Shown here: in pieces, positions 46,552 to 56,385 of the stretch
How positions within the stretch are numbered: position 1 is the stretch's first letter
How the letters are laid out: each line of letters begins with the position of its first letter
NCBI RefSeq assembly: GCF_000725625.1
Contig: NZ_KL647083.1
Span: 62,001 to 126,000, forward strand
From: Streptomyces sp. NRRL F-6676
GTDB taxonomy: Bacteria > Actinomycetota > Actinomycetes > Streptomycetales > Streptomycetaceae
Direction of reading: 5' to 3'
Length of the DNA stretch: 64,000 bases
Made by a program: the position numbers and the translations under genes
The notes under the pieces: generated by a model
What the model was told of the DNA's origin: nothing
What the model saw: the letters and a program-made list of their open reading frames with translations, nothing else
Databases searched by the model: none

Positions 46552-49500
46552 TGTCCGCCACCACCCGCAACCAGGTGTTCACCGCCGTCCACACGGTCGG
46601 CGGCCTGCTCCCGGCCGACATGCTGGTCCGCGTCTCCGAGGGCAAGGACGTCCCCGGCTCGGGCCCCGCCGACTACGGCCTGCCGTCCTCGCGTTCGGTA
46701 CGGGACGAGGCGGAGCGCAGCTGGGAGTACCTCAAGCCGCTCTGGCGCGACCTGCGCAAGCACCTGCCCGGTTCGACGGAGACGGGCGCCCCGTCCACCG
46801 ACCCCACCGGCCGCGCCGACACGGACTGGCTCGCCCCGCTCTGGCGCGAGCTGGGCTTCGGCCGGCTCACCCCGGTCGGCCCGGCGGGCATCACGGCGGA
46901 CTCGGACCCGGAGAAGAAGTTCCCCGTCTCCCACCACTGGCAGCACGCCCTCGTCCACCAGACCCCGTGGAACGCGGAGCTGGACAAGCGCCCGGCCGGC
47001 CCGGGCAGCGTCCCGCCCCAGTCCATGCTCCAGGAGTGCCTGAACCGCACGGAGGCCCACCTGTGGGCCGTCCTCACCAACGGCCGCCAGGTCCGCCTCC
47101 TCCGCGACTCCAGCGCCCTCGCGACGGCGTCCTACGTCGAGTTCGACCTGGAGTCGATCTTCGACGGCGAACTCTTCAGCGAGTTCGTGCTGCTGTACCG
47201 GCTGCTGCACGTGTCCCGGTTCGAGGTGGCGGAGGGGGCGGCGCCGTCGGCTTGTTGGCTGGAGAGCTGGCGGACCGTCGCCATCGAGTCCGGCACCCGC
47301 GCGCTGGAGCACTACCGTGACGGCGTCCAGGCCGCCCTCACCGCGCTCGGCACGGGCTTCCTGCGCCACCCCGACAACGCGGCACTGCGCGAGAACCTGG
47401 ACCCGGCCGCGTTCCAGTCCGCTCTGCTCCGCCTCGTCTACCGGCTGATCTTCCTCTTCGTCGCCGAGGACCGTGAGGCCCTACCGGACCCGCGGGCCGA
47501 CGGGCGGGACCGCGACCGCTACACCCGCTACTTCTCCACCGTCCGCCTCCGCGAGCGCGCCCTGCGCCGGACCGGCACCGCCCACAGCGACCAGTACGAG
47601 GCCCTGCAACTCGTCCTCGCCGCCCTCGGTGACGAGGAGGGCCGCCCCGAGCTCGCCCTGCGCGGCCTCGGCGGCCTGTTCAACACCACGGACGCCGACG
47701 CGCCCCTCGACGGCGTCCGCCTCTCCAACCGGTACTTCCTGGAGGCCGTACGCCACCTCGCCCGCGTGCGCGACCACGGCTCCTCGCGCTGGCGCCCGGT
47801 CAACTACCGCAACATGGGCGCCGAGGAACTGGGCTCGGTCTACGAGGCGCTGCTGGAGCTGGTCCCCAAGCACAGCGCCTCCGACCGCACCTTCGCCCTC
47901 GTCGACCGCCTCGGCAACGACCGCAAGAAGACAGGCAGTTACTACACACCCACCGCGCTCACCGAGACCCTCCTCGACTCGACGCTGAACCCGGTGATCG
48001 ACGCCGCCGTCGCGCGCGGTGAGGAACGGGCCGCGGCGGCGGGCCGCACGGACCCCGCCGACGCCTCCGACGCGATCGTCGAGGAACTGCTCTCCCTCAC
48101 CGTGTGCGACCCCGCCTGCGGCTCCGGCCACTTCCTCGTCGCCGCCGCCCGCCGCATCGCCAAGCGGGTCGCCTCCGTCCGCGAGCGCAACCCCGAGCCG
48201 ACGGCGGAGGCGGTACGGCACGCGCTGCACGAGGTGGTCGAGCGCTGCGTCTACGGCGTCGACCTCAACCCCATGGCCGTGGAGCTGGCCAAGGTCTCCC
48301 TGTGGCTGGAGGCCATGGAACCGGGCCGTCCGCTGGGCTTCCTGGATGCCCATATCCGGCACGGCAACGGCCTGATCGGCGCGACGCCCGCGCTGATGCG
48401 GGACGGCATCCCCGACAAGGCGTTCAAGAAGGCCGAGGGCGACGACGAGGCCTGGGCGAAGATGCTGCTCGCCCGCAACGAGCAGGAACGGGCGGGACAG
48501 GGCGGCCTGTTCGACGTCGAGTCCGAGACGCGGGTCGCCAACACGGCGTTCGCGTCCGGCCTGCGCCGCATCACGACGGCGCCCGCGCACGACCTCGCGG
48601 ACGTACGCCGCAAGGAGGCCGCGTTCCGCGAGTGGTCGACGTCCGGCGACTACCGGCAGGCACTGCACCTCGCCGACGCGTGGTGCGCGGCGTTCGTGTG
48701 GGTCAAGCGGGAGGACGCACCGCCGGCCCTCACGGACAAGGTGTTCCGCGGCCTGGAGGACCCCGAGGGCGACGCGGCCCCCGAGTCCACGCACGAGGAG
48801 ATCACCCGCCTGCGGGACCAGTACGCGTTCTTCCACTGGCACCTGGAGTTCCCGGAGATCTTCACGGTCCCGGAGGACGGCTCCGGGGAGTCGGCGAAGG
48901 TCGACCCGGGCACGGGCTGGGCGGGCGGGTTTTCGTGCGTGGTGGGCAACCCGCCGTGGGACAAGGTCGACTTCGAGGACAAGAAGTACTTCAGCGTGGT
49001 CGACCCGGACATCGCGGCGATCTCCGGTACGGCTCGGCGTACGCGGATCGCGGAATGGGAGATCGAGCACCCGGAGGCGGGGGCGCGGTACCGGGAGGCG
49101 CGGCGGACGGTCAAGGGGAACTTCCATTTCCTCGGGAACTCGGGAGTGTTCCCGCTGTGCGCGAAGGGGCTGACGGTCAAGGGCGTCAACTCTCTCCAGA
49201 CCGACACCTTGTTCGCCGAGCGCATGTCCAGTGTGGTGGGGCCAGAGGGGCGGTTCGGCGTGATCCTGCCGACCTCCATCGCGACGGGAGCGGGCTCACA
49301 GCACCTCTTCTCCCACTTCACCAGGCAGAAGTCATTGGTCTCGCTGTACGACTTCGAGGTGAGGCGTCCCAGGTCGGCAGCGCTGCCCCAGGGCGGCAAG
49401 TGGTTCGACATCGACTCAAAGCAGTCGTTCTGCCTGCTCTCCCTCACTGGGCGTGGCCTGCGGCAGAGTGCTGCTCGGTTCGGCTTCTCCATCGGCGACA

Positions 49501-50708
49501 TCACCGAACTCGATGATCCCGAGCGCGTCTTCGCCTTGAGTTCAGAGGACCTGGCCCTCATCAACCCCAATACGGGCACGCTTCCCAAGTTCCGTTCCCA
49601 GCGTGATGCAGCCCTGGCGGCAGACATCTATCGGCGTATCCCGGTGCTGTGGGATGAGGGACGTCGGAACGGCAACCCCTGGGGCATCCTCTTCAAACGC
49701 CTCTTCGACATGACCGACGACTCCGACCTCTTCCGCTCACGGAAGGAACTGGAGGACGCCGGCTGGTTGTTGGACGGGAACGTGTTCCTGCGCGGTAAGG
49801 AACGGATGCTGCCCCTGTACGAAGGGAAGATGGCGCACCTGTTCGACCACCGTTGGAACAGCTACACCGGAACGGGCACCGAGGACCGCCGTCGAATCGA
49901 CCCCGTCGAGAAGCAGGACCCGGCCGCCTGCGCCGACCCGCGCTACTGGGTCGCGGAGCATGGACCAATCGCCACCGTCCGCAAGGGCAAGGAGCTGAAG
50001 GAACGTGGCATCGCGGACCGCCTCGGCGAAGTGAACTGGGAGCATGACTGGTTGATCGGCTGGCGTGACGTCACGTACTTCACCAACGAGCGAACGGCCA
50101 TTCCCGCGTTCCTGCCACGAGCCGCCGTCGGCCACACGTACCCCCTGATGCTCCCGCGCGTCTCGCCGCCCCTGGTCGCCACCCTCATCGCCACCCAGTC
50201 CTCCTTGATCTTCGACTTTGTCAGCCGGCAGAAGATCAGCGACGCGCACATGAAGCTGTTCGTGTGGAAGCAACTGCCCGTCCCCACCCCCACCACCCTC
50301 GAACCGCACCTCCCCTTCCTCCTCCCCCGCGTCCTGGAACTCGTCTACACCGCCAACGACATGACCCCCCTCGCCCGCGACCTCGGCGACGAGGGCGAGC
50401 CGTTCCGTTGGGACGAGTCCCGTAGGGCTCAGCTCCGTGCCGAGCTGGACGCCTACTTCTTCCACCTGTACGGCATCTCCGCCGAGGACACCGACTACAT
50501 TCTGGAGACCTTCCAGTCTGAGTCGGGCGGCCTCAAGAACAACGAGATCGCCAAGCACGGCGAGTACCGCACCAAGCGCCTCGTCCTCACCGAGTACAAC
50601 CGCATGGCGCAGGCCGACCTCACCCTGGAGTCCCCCCTCGTGGGCAGCGAGGCCTACACCTCGCCCCTCACTCCACCCCCTGGCCACGGCCCCCGCCACA
50701 GCGCCTGA
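46551..50708 (+). CDS. drmMI: DrmMI/Eco57I-like N6-adenine DNA methyltransferase
   Basis: A 1385-aa methyltransferase. The SAM motif [16 protein letters not shown] (from 520) precedes the catalytic NPPW (800-803), the gamma-class order seen in type IIG, PglX and DrmMI enzymes. [17 protein letters not shown] is the usual lead-in. I see no clear nuclease motif, so modification only is likely. The target-recognition region (about 49180-50110) uses codons less biased to G/C than the rest, as if exchanged. The catalytic site predicts adenine methylation of host DNA at an asymmetric or short site. Distinguishing DrmMI from a PglX relative needs phylogeny. Confidence 0.85.
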   Translation: MSATTRNQVFTAVHTVGGLLPADMLVRVSEGKDVPGSGPADYGLPSSRSVRDEAERSWEYLKPLWRDLRKHLPGSTETGAPSTDPTGRADTDWLAPLWRELGFGRLTPVGPAGITADSDPEKKFPVSHHWQHALVHQTPWNAELDKRPAGPGSVPPQSMLQECLNRTEAHLWAVLTNGRQVRLLRDSSALATASYVEFDLESIFDGELFSEFVLLYRLLHVSRFEVAEGAAPSACWLESWRTVAIESGTRALEHYRDGVQAALTALGTGFLRHPDNAALRENLDPAAFQSALLRLVYRLIFLFVAEDREALPDPRADGRDRDRYTRYFSTVRLRERALRRTGTAHSDQYEALQLVLAALGDEEGRPELALRGLGGLFNTTDADAPLDGVRLSNRYFLEAVRHLARVRDHGSSRWRPVNYRNMGAEELGSVYEALLELVPKHSASDRTFALVDRLGNDRKKTGSYYTPTALTETLLDSTLNPVIDAAVARGEERAAAAGRTDPADASDAIVEELLSLTVCDPACGSGHFLVAAARRIAKRVASVRERNPEPTAEAVRHALHEVVERCVYGVDLNPMAVELAKVSLWLEAMEPGRPLGFLDAHIRHGNGLIGATPALMRDGIPDKAFKKAEGDDEAWAKMLLARNEQERAGQGGLFDVESETRVANTAFASGLRRITTAPAHDLADVRRKEAAFREWSTSGDYRQALHLADAWCAAFVWVKREDAPPALTDKVFRGLEDPEGDAAPESTHEEITRLRDQYAFFHWHLEFPEIFTVPEDGSGESAKVDPGTGWAGGFSCVVGNPPWDKVDFEDKKYFSVVDPDIAAISGTARRTRIAEWEIEHPEAGARYREARRTVKGNFHFLGNSGVFPLCAKGLTVKGVNSLQTDTLFAERMSSVVGPEGRFGVILPTSIATGAGSQHLFSHFTRQKSLVSLYDFEVRRPRSAALPQGGKWFDIDSKQSFCLLSLTGRGLRQSAARFGFSIGDITELDDPERVFALSSEDLALINPNTGTLPKFRSQRDAALAADIYRRIPVLWDEGRRNGNPWGILFKRLFDMTDDSDLFRSRKELEDAGWLLDGNVFLRGKERMLPLYEGKMAHLFDHRWNSYTGTGTEDRRRIDPVEKQDPAACADPRYWVAEHGPIATVRKGKELKERGIADRLGEVNWEHDWLIGWRDVTYFTNERTAIPAFLPRAAVGHTYPLMLPRVSPPLVATLIATQSSLIFDFVSRQKISDAHMKLFVWKQLPVPTPTTLEPHLPFLLPRVLELVYTANDMTPLARDLGDEGEPFRWDESRRAQLRAELDAYFFHLYGISAEDTDYILETFQSESGGLKNNEIAKHGEYRTKRLVLTEYNRMAQADLTLESPLVGSEAYTSPLTPPPGHGPRHSA

Positions 50709-50746
50709 CAGAGCACACCACCGCCATCCACATCCCAGGGGGGACC

Positions 50747-51874
50747 ATGAGCAACCCGACCCAGCCCGATCCGATGCCCTCGAAGTACGAACTCGAGGTG
50801 TGGGACTCCATCCAGCAGTACAAGGGCCGCCCACTGTCACAGGCGATGCAGAACGCCGGCGAGCACGTGGCCAACGGCGTCACACGGCTCGGCAAGCAGG
50901 CGGCGAAACAGTTGGAGAAGCACCCTCGCGCCGCGTCGGCCGTGTCGCGAGGTCAGGAGTTCGTAGCCAAGGGCGCCTCCAAGGCCGGCGCGAAGGCACG
51001 CAACGCCGCCGAGAACATGCCGGAGTGGGGCGGCACGGCCGTGCAGTCCGTACGGAAGACGGTGGGGAAGATCTCGCGCGCGGGACTCTCTCCCAAGCGG
51101 GTGGTGGCGCTCCACACCAAGCGAGGCCACGAGGTCGCCTCGCTCTCCGACGTGCGCCAACTCGACCTCGAACTCGTTGAGAAGGTGCGCGGCCGGGCGG
51201 CGAACTGGTACTACCCCATCATGGCAGCGCTCTCAGGAGCGGGCGCCGGGCTTGCGATCACCGGTGGACAGCTCGCGATCACCGCCTCCGCCGGCGCCGC
51301 GGCGGCTCCTTCGGCCGGTGCGATCGCGGGAGCGTTCACTGCCGACACCGCAGCCGTACTCGGACTGTCGTCCCGGGCCGTCGGTCAGATCTCCCTGTTC
51401 TACGGATACGACCCCGAAGACCCGTCCGAGAAGCTCTTCATCATGTCTGTCGTCAACTTGGGGACCGCGAGTTCGGCCACTGCCAAGAACGCCGCGATGG
51501 CCGACATCTCGAAGCTCACCCAGGCACTCTTCCGCGGCAAGACGTGGGACGTCCTCAGCAACTCCTTCGTCACCAAGGTCGCCGAGAAGTTCACCAAGGC
51601 GTTCGGCGTCCGCCTCACCAAGAAGGGGCTCGGCAAGGCCGTACCCGCCTTCGGCATCGTCGTCGGTTCCACGCTCAACTGGGCGACGCTGGAAGGGATC
51701 GTCGACGCGGCCGAGATGGCGTATCGACGCCGGTTCCTGCTGGAGAAGTACCCGTACCTCGCGGAGGAGGAGGCGTTCGTGACGTTCACCGACGCGGACG
51801 TCTCCGACGACGTCGACGAGAAGATCAGCGTGCTCGACGAGATCGTCGACGAGGGCGGCCCGGACCTTCGCTGA
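50747..51874 (+). CDS. EcsC-family protein at the end of the defence operon
   Basis: A 375-aa protein with the EcsC signature: YELEVWDSIQQYKG near the N terminus, then the domain from about 120 with LSPKRVVALHTKRGHEVASLSDVRQLDLELVEKV. Two hydrophobic, Ala/Gly-rich stretches (about 162-210) could insert in a membrane. EcsC proteins have no settled activity. It begins 38 bases after the methyltransferase stop behind AGGGGGG, so it probably belongs to the operon. It is a candidate accessory or effector, which is inference. Confidence 0.75.
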   Translation: MSNPTQPDPMPSKYELEVWDSIQQYKGRPLSQAMQNAGEHVANGVTRLGKQAAKQLEKHPRAASAVSRGQEFVAKGASKAGAKARNAAENMPEWGGTAVQSVRKTVGKISRAGLSPKRVVALHTKRGHEVASLSDVRQLDLELVEKVRGRAANWYYPIMAALSGAGAGLAITGGQLAITASAGAAAAPSAGAIAGAFTADTAAVLGLSSRAVGQISLFYGYDPEDPSEKLFIMSVVNLGTASSATAKNAAMADISKLTQALFRGKTWDVLSNSFVTKVAEKFTKAFGVRLTKKGLGKAVPAFGIVVGSTLNWATLEGIVDAAEMAYRRRFLLEKYPYLAEEEAFVTFTDADVSDDVDEKISVLDEIVDEGGPDLR

Positions 51875-51926
51875 CGTGACGTCCCGGCGGTGCGCGTCCC
51901 CACGCCCACCGCCGGGAGCAAGCGGC

Positions 51927-52112
51927 TCAGTCCCCGGCCGCGAACGCCACGAAGTGAGCCCAGCCCTCACGCCCTACGGCGAACGGCTGCCTTGCCACGT
52001 CCTTGGAATCCCGTACGTGGACGGCTTCCTCAGCGACGGCGATCTCCACACAGTCGTCGCCCTGTGCGCTGCTGTAGCTGGACTTGAACCAACCGAGTTC
52101 GGACGTCTTCAT
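51927..52112 (-). CDS. DUF397 small protein
   Basis: A 61-aa DUF397 protein (ELGWFKSSYSSAQGDDCVEIA, then VHVRDSKD). Streptomyces pairs these with an upstream XRE/DUF5753 regulator, as here. The ATG overlaps the regulator's stop (ATGA), and AGGAG lies 5 bases upstream. BldB-like and XRE/DUF397 pairs affect development, but the specific partner target is unknown. Confidence 0.88.
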   Translation of the reverse strand: MKTSELGWFKSSYSSAQGDDCVEIAVAEEAVHVRDSKDVARQPFAVGREGWAHFVAFAAGD

Positions 52113-53008
52113 AGTGCTCCTCTGATCCGCATCAGCAGGCCCATGGAGTCCTTGGGTGAGAGTGCCTGCGAACGCAGTCTTGCATAGCGCATATGGATGC
52201 GGCTCACCTCTTTCGCACCAGTGATCAAGCGGCCGTTCTCCTGCCCCTCGGAGTACGCTCGCCAGCGGCCGTCCGGCACCTCCAGCAGTCGTACGGGCCC
52301 CGAAAGGCACGCGTGCTGCTCGCTGTTCGCAGGCATGACCTGGACGGTGACGTTGCGCAGCAAGCCAAGCTCAAGAATGAGGTCGAGCTGCTCCGCAGTG
52401 ACCTGCGGCCCTCCCAAGTGGCGCATGAACACTGCCTCTTCGATGATGAAGTCGAACGCCGTGTTGGGTCGTTCGCGGAGCAGTCGCTGACGCTCCATGC
52501 GCACCTGCACGGTGGTTTCCAGAGCGTCATCCGACAGAGGCGGGATCTCGTTCTCGCAGAGAGCCCGCACGTACCCCTCCGACTGCAACAGCCCAGGGAT
52601 CAGCCGACACTCGTACGTGCACAGACTCACCGCCGTACGCTCCAGCCTTGCCCACTGCCGAAACCAGGCCGCAAGGCCCACGTCCCCCCTCGTCAAAAAC
52701 CTGGCCGAACGCCGCAACGCCCCCGTGTTACCGGTCGCCCCCTCCGCCCGCTCCACGAAGGACTCGTCCGGCATCCTCCTCCCCAACTCCACGGACTCCA
52801 CCGTGTGCCTGGAGAACCGCACCAGCTCACCGAACTCCGCCCGGCTCAGCCCCGCGTGCTCGCGCAGCGCCTGCACCACCGCCCCGAACGTCCGCAGGCT
52901 GTCCGACGGATCCGGCTCCCGCTCACACTCCCCACCCGACACCCCCGGCCCCACCGCTCCCCCCGGCTCCGCCGGATCCACGGCCCCCACGTGGTCGGTC
53001 GTCGTCAT
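52109..53008 (-). CDS. XRE-family regulator with DUF5753 domain
   Basis: A 299-aa protein. A lambda-repressor-like HTH (FGAVVQALREHAGLSRAEFGELVRFSRHTVESVELGRRMP) is followed by DUF5753 (CTYECRLIPGLLQSEGYVRAL to the C terminus). GGAGGTGA precedes ATG 53008. It is coupled to the DUF397 gene by a 4-base overlap. It is located directly beside the defence island and transcribed towards it. Confidence 0.88.
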   Translation of the reverse strand: MTTTDHVGAVDPAEPGGAVGPGVSGGECEREPDPSDSLRTFGAVVQALREHAGLSRAEFGELVRFSRHTVESVELGRRMPDESFVERAEGATGNTGALRRSARFLTRGDVGLAAWFRQWARLERTAVSLCTYECRLIPGLLQSEGYVRALCENEIPPLSDDALETTVQVRMERQRLLRERPNTAFDFIIEEAVFMRHLGGPQVTAEQLDLILELGLLRNVTVQVMPANSEQHACLSGPVRLLEVPDGRWRAYSEGQENGRLITGAKEVSRIHMRYARLRSQALSPKDSMGLLMRIRGAL

Positions 53009-53671
53009 TGCGAGGTCACCTCCAGATACATACACACGCGCCAAGTCCCCCGCGATCAGGGTGCGAAGGTTCCCACCGTGACCCACCGGAATTCGTACAG
53101 TCCACCGAACGCGTCCGTACGCTGACGCACCGTACGGACACGTTCACGCGGCAGTCCGCAGGAGCACTTCCGGAAATGCCCGTTGCCGAGGTCAACGCGA
53201 TAACTGTTCGGTGGCGATCCGCCCCACCTCGGCGATGACACCGACCGGGAGGCCGGCGGTCTGGGTACTCCTCGTTCGGGTTGTCATCCCACTTCCAGTC
53301 AGGTCACAGCCCTGCCTCGTCCGCCGCGTCCGCGCGGATCTTCCGGATCTTGCGAGAAGGGCGCACGCCCTCCTCGGCCACCACCTCGCCGGCGCCGCAC
53401 CCCGGCCCCCGGCGTGGCCGTCCGTCCTGCCCGCCACCGCTCGGCGATGTGCTGGCCACGTCCCGCCTGGGAGAACCGGTCGAGACCGGAGCTGGTGGCG
53501 CACTGAGTAGTTCATGGAGCAACCGCGGAAAGGCTGACCGCCAACGACCGGACGCTCACACCGGCCACTCATGAAGTGAATTCCAGCCATTCATGCGCCT
53601 TACGACTGGCCTGCGGCGGGTCCGATCAGAAGACTATCGACCAACCGCACCGCTGCGATCCGAGGTACTCC
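53009..53671. other. Accessory intergenic region with a gene remnant
   Basis: 663 bases without an intact gene I can support. A short stretch (53304-53351, minus strand) duplicates the 3' end of the DUF6247 gene at 56022. The rest shows mixed codon bias and no clear start with a ribosome site, looking like decayed DNA next to the low-GC gene that follows. Confidence 0.55.
53304..53351 (-). pseudogene. Remnant of a DUF6247 gene 3' end
   Basis: The minus strand reads KIRKIRADAADEAGL then stop, against EIRKIHADAAAEVGL then stop at 56022. The DNA is also alike (shared GGTCACAGCCC boundary and rCGCGTCCGCGyGGATCTTCC). No upstream part survives. Confidence 0.6.
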
Positions 53672-55030
53672 ATGCCGAAGAAATCGTTCAGACACAGATG
53701 GCCTGTGACCTTTGTCGCTCTGTCCACGTTAGCAGTGTCGATAATAGGAGGGAGTCCTGCGGCACAGGCGAGCCCTCTCGACGGGCTCGTCGACATCGGT
53801 AAAGTGACGCAGACTGAAATAGCGTCCAAGTTGGCTACTTCACAGCCGAAAAGCCTCAGTGACGGAGTGTCACCCTCCCGAAAGAGCTGCGAAACGTTCA
53901 CGAACGGGGACAAACTCTGCAACCAAGTTGCAGCCGACTTGTCTGCGGCGACAAAATCAGCCATGTCGACTCTGGACGACACAGATGAGGCGCACGACGA
54001 CGACTCGGACCCGGGAACTGACGGAGAAACTCCCGCGAGCTGCTCGGTTACGCTCAACTCGTACAACTATTCTCGATTCAGCTACTGCTACAACTTGACC
54101 GTCACTACGACATTCACTGACGCCAAAGATGGAGTATTCGTTAGCCACAGCCTTATCAACGGCAGAGGGACTCTCCACAGGAACAGCGGATTCTGGCAAG
54201 AGGAGGATCTGATAACGCTTGTTGACGGCGAAGGGCCATTGGCGACATCGAACGTCTTGTTCAACGCGGGGTGCAGCGGGGGATCCTGCGTGGCACTTTC
54301 GAATTGGCCCACGACAGGGACCCCTATGGTCCCGGGAGAAAGCCTGACTGCGGATATCACTTTCAGCGCCGCCCCAGCAGCCGGCGAGAGCAACAACCTC
54401 TCGCCTTCATACACCTACAGCGCGAGGCCGGCCACTAAGCCAGCTACTGGCACTCCGGCCACCTGGAGTGCCACGAGACCTGTCAGGTGCGACAAAACCA
54501 TGGTCAGGAATACGTCAATTGGATGCGTGATTGCATCCCACATTCCCGTTCTCAGTATATCTGCTGCGGACAACAGATACGGGGCCGCGGCAGTCACGTA
54601 TCTGTACGGAGAGATCTACTTGGCGGGAAAGTTCGGAACCTCGGAATCCAAGCTGACACGCATCGACGATGTAGCCAAAAAAACTAAGAACAGGAGACAG
54701 ACCTGCGAGGATCTGGCCTCGGTGAAATTCGAGCCCAGGGATGATATTGTGCCGAACGACTCCTGCGATGAATACCCATTCGCGGGTACCAAGCAGGGAG
54801 GTACCGACGGGGCGCTGTGCGCCGAAATAGTCCCACTCTGGCACACCGACGACAAGTCGTGGCACATACACACTTTCACCAACCATCCCAACACCGGCAA
54901 AGAACCATGCGTCCGTTCACACGTTCCACTGCTACAGAACACCACCGCCGGCTCCAAGTACGCTGGATTCATCAATAGCTGGCATGTAATCGGCGGCGAG
55001 GACTTCATAGTTCACCCAACACTCACCTGA
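53672..55030 (+). CDS. Secreted protein with NucA/NucB-type nuclease domain
   Basis: A 452-aa exported protein. MPKKSFRHRWPVTFVALSTL with a following hydrophobic core and AAQA-S cleavage site (~31) is a signal peptide. The C-terminal third has TCEDLASVKFEPRDDIVPNDSCDEYPFA (C365, D366, E367), matching the NucA/NucB DNase family, then an H-x-H region WHIHTFTNH. Many Cys residues suggest disulfides. GC is clearly below the surroundings, with ATA codons and a TTA at 53729, marking horizontal acquisition and likely bldA dependence. GAGG precedes ATG 53672. Possible antibacterial toxin or DNA scavenging enzyme. Confidence 0.8.
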   Translation: MPKKSFRHRWPVTFVALSTLAVSIIGGSPAAQASPLDGLVDIGKVTQTEIASKLATSQPKSLSDGVSPSRKSCETFTNGDKLCNQVAADLSAATKSAMSTLDDTDEAHDDDSDPGTDGETPASCSVTLNSYNYSRFSYCYNLTVTTTFTDAKDGVFVSHSLINGRGTLHRNSGFWQEEDLITLVDGEGPLATSNVLFNAGCSGGSCVALSNWPTTGTPMVPGESLTADITFSAAPAAGESNNLSPSYTYSARPATKPATGTPATWSATRPVRCDKTMVRNTSIGCVIASHIPVLSISAADNRYGAAAVTYLYGEIYLAGKFGTSESKLTRIDDVAKKTKNRRQTCEDLASVKFEPRDDIVPNDSCDEYPFAGTKQGGTDGALCAEIVPLWHTDDKSWHIHTFTNHPNTGKEPCVRSHVPLLQNTTAGSKYAGFINSWHVIGGEDFIVHPTLT

Positions 55031-55107
55031 TCTTCTAGCGTCGCGATCAGAGCCGACTTCAGCGAGAGCGGGCGCATGCTTCGAAAGGCGGCCCGCCGGG
55101 GGGTATA

Positions 55108-55752
55108 GTGTCATATTCCTCAAGTGACGAGGACGCACTGTTCGGGCTCGAGCTTCCCGGATTCCAGTTGTCCTACATCCGCGGTGTTTCTCCAGACATT
55201 CTGTTGCGTTGCATGGGAGTGGAACAGCCGGCCTCAGGCGAACCCGCACTGGACCTGTGGGAATCGCAGAAGCTAGTTCCCTCCGACCCAGACGGTGCAG
55301 TGGTGCGAGCAACTGAGCTGGGTGAATGGTCCCTCTGTTTTGAAGCGTGGGGGGCGGCATCGATATGCCAGAACCTGTTGAGTGGCATCTCTCAACAGTC
55401 CGAGGCAGTGCTCTACCATAATGGCGGCACGGGAATGGATACGGTTTGGCGATGGGAGAGCGGGAAGCTCGTTGAGGTTTTCGAAGTTCTCAATCCGTCG
55501 TCACTGCGCGCTTACGCTCGGAAGACACTCTGGGATTCTGCCCAACGTCATGCGGTCAGGGTGGATGATCGGGGCTCCGCCACTCTACAGGCGATACACG
55601 AATACATCGGACACACTCCCTCGATCGAACTACTGACGGGACCGATGCACACTGCGTGGGTACCTTATTCTGCGCTCCCTGAAAAAGTGGACGAAATCTT
55701 CCCTCCGCGAGTCCCGCAACATCACACAGATCCGCGTGAGCTCAATAATTGA
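55108..55752 (+). CDS. DUF6461-like protein, possible immunity partner
   Basis: A 214-aa soluble protein that resembles DUF6461 (DALFGLELPGFQLSYIRGVSPDILLRCMG, then GAVVRATELGEWSLCFEAWG). It has no signal peptide, and low GC like the nuclease gene 77 bases upstream. The shared composition and order (secreted nuclease, then small cytoplasmic protein) suggest an immunity gene, but I know no direct evidence for the family. GTG 55108 has a G-rich upstream and is a moderate choice. Confidence 0.7.
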   Translation: MSYSSSDEDALFGLELPGFQLSYIRGVSPDILLRCMGVEQPASGEPALDLWESQKLVPSDPDGAVVRATELGEWSLCFEAWGAASICQNLLSGISQQSEAVLYHNGGTGMDTVWRWESGKLVEVFEVLNPSSLRAYARKTLWDSAQRHAVRVDDRGSATLQAIHEYIGHTPSIELLTGPMHTAWVPYSALPEKVDEIFPPRVPQHHTDPRELNN

Positions 55753-55803
55753 GACCGGCTGAAGGCGCGGGTACGCGGACGGGTGTTCCGCACGCTGGAC
55801 GCG

Positions 55804-55839
55804 GAGGTCCGGCGGCAGCAGGTGCTGCCGCCGGACCTC
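55804..55839. terminator. Perfect 16-bp hairpin
   Basis: GAGGTCCGGCGGCAGC (55804-55819) pairs perfectly with 55824-55839 around AGGT. It lies between the DUF6461-like gene and a convergent gene fragment and would terminate transcription from either side. Confidence 0.8.
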
Positions 55840-55846
55840 GCCTGCA

Positions 55847-55999
55847 TCAGTAACGCTGCTCGACCGTGCGGTCGTCGGTGTGCACGAGGTCGTCGTCCGG
55901 CGCGAGCCCCATCGCCTCACGCTCGGGCGACGCCCAGTACAGCGCGTTGCCCTCGGCGAAGGTCTCGGGGCCCTCGTAGGAGAGCAGCCAGACGAACTG
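55847..55999 (-). pseudogene. C-terminal fragment of a NIPSNAP-like gene
   Basis: The minus strand reads QFVWLLSYEGPETFAEGNAL, then YWASPE and a tail ending DRTVEQRY-stop, like the C terminus of NIPSNAP-family proteins. The N-terminal half and any start are missing. The fragment ends only about 20 bases from the DUF6247 stop. It is a truncated remnant marking a deletion or insertion scar. Confidence 0.65.
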
Positions 56000-56021
56000 A
56001 CTGCGCTACCGCTCCCCTCGG

Positions 56022-56333
56022 TCACAGCCCGACCTCGGCCGCCGCGTCCGCGTGGATCTTCCGGATCTCCGCGATGGCATCCGTCGGATCCTCGACACCG
56101 GCACTCACGATCTCCTCCAGATGTCGCAGGCGCGCGCCGCGTGAGGGGTACCGCTGAATCGCGACGAACACACCCCACGTGTGGACGAAGGTGCGCAGTG
56201 GCGCGAGGGACTGTTCCTGCTGAGCGCTGGTGGTCGCGTCGACGAGATCACGGACGAATGTCGGCATGCGGCTCGGCGTCAGTCGCTCGACCGCACCACG
56301 CAGCGCATCAGGGGTGAGTGCGGGCATGGGCAT
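56022..56333 (-). CDS. DUF6247-like small protein
   Basis: A 103-aa protein (LTPDALRGAVERLTPSRMPTFVRDLV, SLAPLRTFVHTWGVFVAIQRYP, ending IRKIHADAAAEVGL) that looks like the DUF6247 family, sometimes found near toxin-antitoxin-like genes. ATG 56333 has GGTGAG upstream; ATG 56327 is close behind. It diverges from a membrane protein gene with only 52 bases between. Function unknown. Confidence 0.75.
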   Translation of the reverse strand: MPMPALTPDALRGAVERLTPSRMPTFVRDLVDATTSAQQEQSLAPLRTFVHTWGVFVAIQRYPSRGARLRHLEEIVSAGVEDPTDAIAEIRKIHADAAAEVGL

Positions 56334-56385
56334 GAGTGGCTCACCGGCCTGCGGCTCTGCATGCGGTGCGGTCACGGTCGCCCGC

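Noticed and set aside
53056..53241. A 61-codon minus frame upstream of the XRE gene
   Set aside because: No ribosome site, no family resemblance and atypical third-position bias; treated as part of the decayed intergenic region.
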